Source: CAYGVX01 sp964544285 (lineage in GTDB: Archaea > Thermoproteota > Bathyarchaeia > Bathyarchaeales > SOJC01). From it: a DNA stretch of 22,689 nucleotides. A program made the translations under genes and the position numbers. The stretch lies in the NCBI GenBank assembly GCA_964544285.1, contig CAZJAQ010000020.1:1-22689 (forward strand), read 5' to 3'. A model generated the notes under the pieces. It saw only the letters and a list, made by a program, of their open reading frames with translations, was not told the DNA's origin and ran no database searches. This document shows, one piece after another, positions 21,085 through 22,689 of this stretch (positions are counted from its first letter, which is position 1; the number at the start of each line of letters is the position of its first letter).

Positions 21085-22650
21085 TTGGCTGTCCGTGAAC
21101 CGACGGTGAAAGAGAAGATTCAGCGAATGCGGGAGTTACGAGAGAAGGCGAAGCTTGGTGGCAGCAAGGAGAGAATAGAGAAGCAACATGAACAAGGTAA
21201 GCTGACGGCTAGAGAGAGAATCAACCTGCTCCTAGACCCCAACAGCTTCGTAGAACTCGACCCCTTCACTGTTCACATATGCACAGATTTCGGGATGGCT
21301 GAAAGAAAGATCCTGGGCGACGGCGTAGTTACAGGCTACGGCACAATCAACGGGCGCCTCGTCTACGTTTTCTCCCACGACTTTACCGTGTTCGGCGGCT
21401 CCCTCGGAGAGATGTTTGCCAAGAAAGTGTGCAAGCTTATGGATTTGGCCATGAAGACAGGTGCGCCTGTAATAGGTTTGAACGACAGTGGTGGTGCAAG
21501 AATCCAAGAAGGCGTTGCAAGCCTCGCTGGCTACGGCGACATCTTCTTCAAGAACGTGGTAGCTTCAGGCGTCATACCTCAAATCTCCGCTATCATGGGT
21601 CCATGCGCTGGGGGAGCGGTTTACTCGCCTGCCATGACTGACTTCATCATCATGGTCAAGGACACGAGCCACATGTTCATCACGGGACCCGAAGTTATCA
21701 AGACCGTCTTGGGGCAAGAGGTTAATTTTGAAGAGTTAGGCGGCGCCTTGGTTCACATGCAGACCAGCGGCGTCTGCCATTTCATGGCTAACAACGAGCA
21801 GGAATGTATGGAGATTATCAAGAAGCTTCTCAGCTACCTGCCCTCAAACAACATGGAAGACCCGCCTACAGAAGAGACTGGCGACGACCCAAACCGCACT
21901 GACGACCAGCTGGAAGAAGTGTTGCCCGACGACCCAGACAAGCCCTACGACGTAAAAGACATAATCGCCTCAGTAGCAGACAACGGAGAATTCTTGGAAG
22001 TCCAGCCCCTCTGGGCGCCCAACATAGTCGTAGGCTTTGCAAGACTAAACGGGCGTTCAGTGGGAATCGTGGCAAACCAGCCGAAGTTTTTTGCGGGTGC
22101 CTTAGACGTGAACTCGTCTACCAAAGCAGCCCGCTTCATACGTTTCTGCGATGCCTTCAACATTCCCATTATCACCTTCGAAGACGTCCCCGGCTTCTTA
22201 CCCGGCATAGACCAAGAACACGGTGGGATAATTCGCCACGGCTCGAAACTGCTCTTCGCCTACTGCGAAGCCACAGTCCCAAAGATAACAGTCATACTCC
22301 GCAAAGCCTACGGAGGAGCCTACGACGTCATGGGCAGCAAACACTCGGGCGCCGACATAAACTACGCTTGGCCCTCGGCTGAAATCGCCGTCATGGGTCC
22401 GGCGGGAGCGATTAACATAGTTTTCCGAAAAGAACTGGAAAAGGCAAAAGACCCGGAGAAGAGAAAAAAAGAGTTAACTGCTGAATACCGCGAGAAGTTT
22501 GCGAACCCCTACATAGCCGCCGAGAAAGGCTACATCGACGACGTCATCGAACCATCGCAGACCAGGCCCAAACTCATCAGTGCTCTCGAAATGCTTAACA
22601 CCAAACGTGAACCACGACCACCCAAGAAACATCCAAACATCCCACTGTAA
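21085..22650 (+). CDS. Biotin-dependent acyl-CoA carboxyltransferase subunit (PccB/MmdA type)
   Basis: This 521-residue carboxyltransferase subunit belongs to the propionyl-CoA carboxylase beta / methylmalonyl-CoA decarboxylase alpha family. It moves CO2 between carboxybiotin and an acyl-CoA. The N-terminus has GGSKERIEKQHEQGKLTARE. The first oxyanion-hole loop DSGGARIQEGVASLAGYG is near residue 134, and the second, GGAYDVMGSKHSGADINYAW, is near residue 410. CAGGAVYSPAMTDFI, VANQPKFFAGALD and EDVPGFLPGIDQEHGGIIRH are also conserved. TTG 21085 is supported by GGTGG six bases upstream; GTG 21106 is an alternative. Carboxylase and decarboxylase members cannot be told apart here, because the biotin carboxylase or membrane subunits lie outside the window. 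The nearby epimerase and biotin ligase fit a propionyl/methylmalonyl-CoA role. Confidence 0.94.
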   Translation: MAVREPTVKEKIQRMRELREKAKLGGSKERIEKQHEQGKLTARERINLLLDPNSFVELDPFTVHICTDFGMAERKILGDGVVTGYGTINGRLVYVFSHDFTVFGGSLGEMFAKKVCKLMDLAMKTGAPVIGLNDSGGARIQEGVASLAGYGDIFFKNVVASGVIPQISAIMGPCAGGAVYSPAMTDFIIMVKDTSHMFITGPEVIKTVLGQEVNFEELGGALVHMQTSGVCHFMANNEQECMEIIKKLLSYLPSNNMEDPPTEETGDDPNRTDDQLEEVLPDDPDKPYDVKDIIASVADNGEFLEVQPLWAPNIVVGFARLNGRSVGIVANQPKFFAGALDVNSSTKAARFIRFCDAFNIPIITFEDVPGFLPGIDQEHGGIIRHGSKLLFAYCEATVPKITVILRKAYGGAYDVMGSKHSGADINYAWPSAEIAVMGPAGAINIVFRKELEKAKDPEKRKKELTAEYREKFANPYIAAEKGYIDDVIEPSQTRPKLISALEMLNTKREPRPPKKHPNIPL

Positions 22651-22689
22651 CCCCTATTTTCCTTGAATTTTGGCAAAAACAGGTTCAAA

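Noticed and set aside
1..22689. CRISPR arrays, insertion sequences, integrases or long direct repeats
   Set aside because: No regularly spaced repeats, transposase or integrase frames, or terminal inverted repeats were seen on either strand.

Overview
The window is a compact archaeal chromosome segment. The evidence is archaeal-type ribosomal proteins (eL18, archaeal uS2/uS4/uS13), the RNA polymerase subunits Rpo3 (with a ferredoxin-like insert) and Rpo10, an archaeal mevalonate route with isopentenyl phosphate kinase and type II IPP isomerase, TATA boxes ahead of transcription units, and GGTGA/GGAGG ribosome binding sites. The gene content and a dockerin-like remnant of a secreted protein fit a Bathyarchaeia-like member of the Thermoproteota (TACK) lineage. 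That placement is inference; no rRNA gene is present to settle it.

Layout. Positions 14-3506 (+): a PhoU-like DUF47 protein, a fused two-domain ABC permease and its TOBE-domain ATPase; no substrate-binding protein lies inside the window. Positions 3545-4168 (-): a doubtful small gene and a winged-helix protein. Positions 4300-10420 (-): an operon-like run HxlR regulator > mevalonate kinase > isopentenyl phosphate kinase > type II IDI > polyprenyl/GGPP synthase > Glu-tRNA synthetase. Positions 10427-10799: a divergent regulatory region with repeated ACTAT/ATAGT half-sites and a 55-residue Cys/His-rich mini-protein gene with a perfect Shine-Dalgarno sequence, followed by an unrecognised gene (10799-11185, +). 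Positions 11200-17848 (-): uS13 > uS4 > uS11 > Rpo3 > eL18 > uL13 > uS9 > Rpo10 > enolase > uS2 > MEMO, very tightly packed. Positions 18007-18273 (-): a dockerin remnant with no start codon. Positions 18342-19549 (+): methylmalonyl-CoA epimerase and biotin-protein ligase. Positions 19550-20965 (-): Cys-tRNA synthetase, convergent with the ligase and with no gap. Positions 21085-22650 (+): the carboxyltransferase subunit of a biotin-dependent acyl-CoA carboxylase or decarboxylase.

In many archaea the ribosomal/Rpo block and the mevalonate block form one superoperon. Here that order is kept but is interrupted between MEMO and mevalonate kinase by a three-gene insert (HxlR regulator, Cys-rich mini-protein, unknown protein) with its own divergent promoter. 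This makes the HxlR gene the head of the lipid-precursor operon. It is the most interesting feature in the window: a possible thiol- or metal-responsive control point over isoprenoid lipid synthesis. The right-hand genes form a second functional group (propionyl/methylmalonyl-CoA carboxylation, biotinylation, epimerisation).
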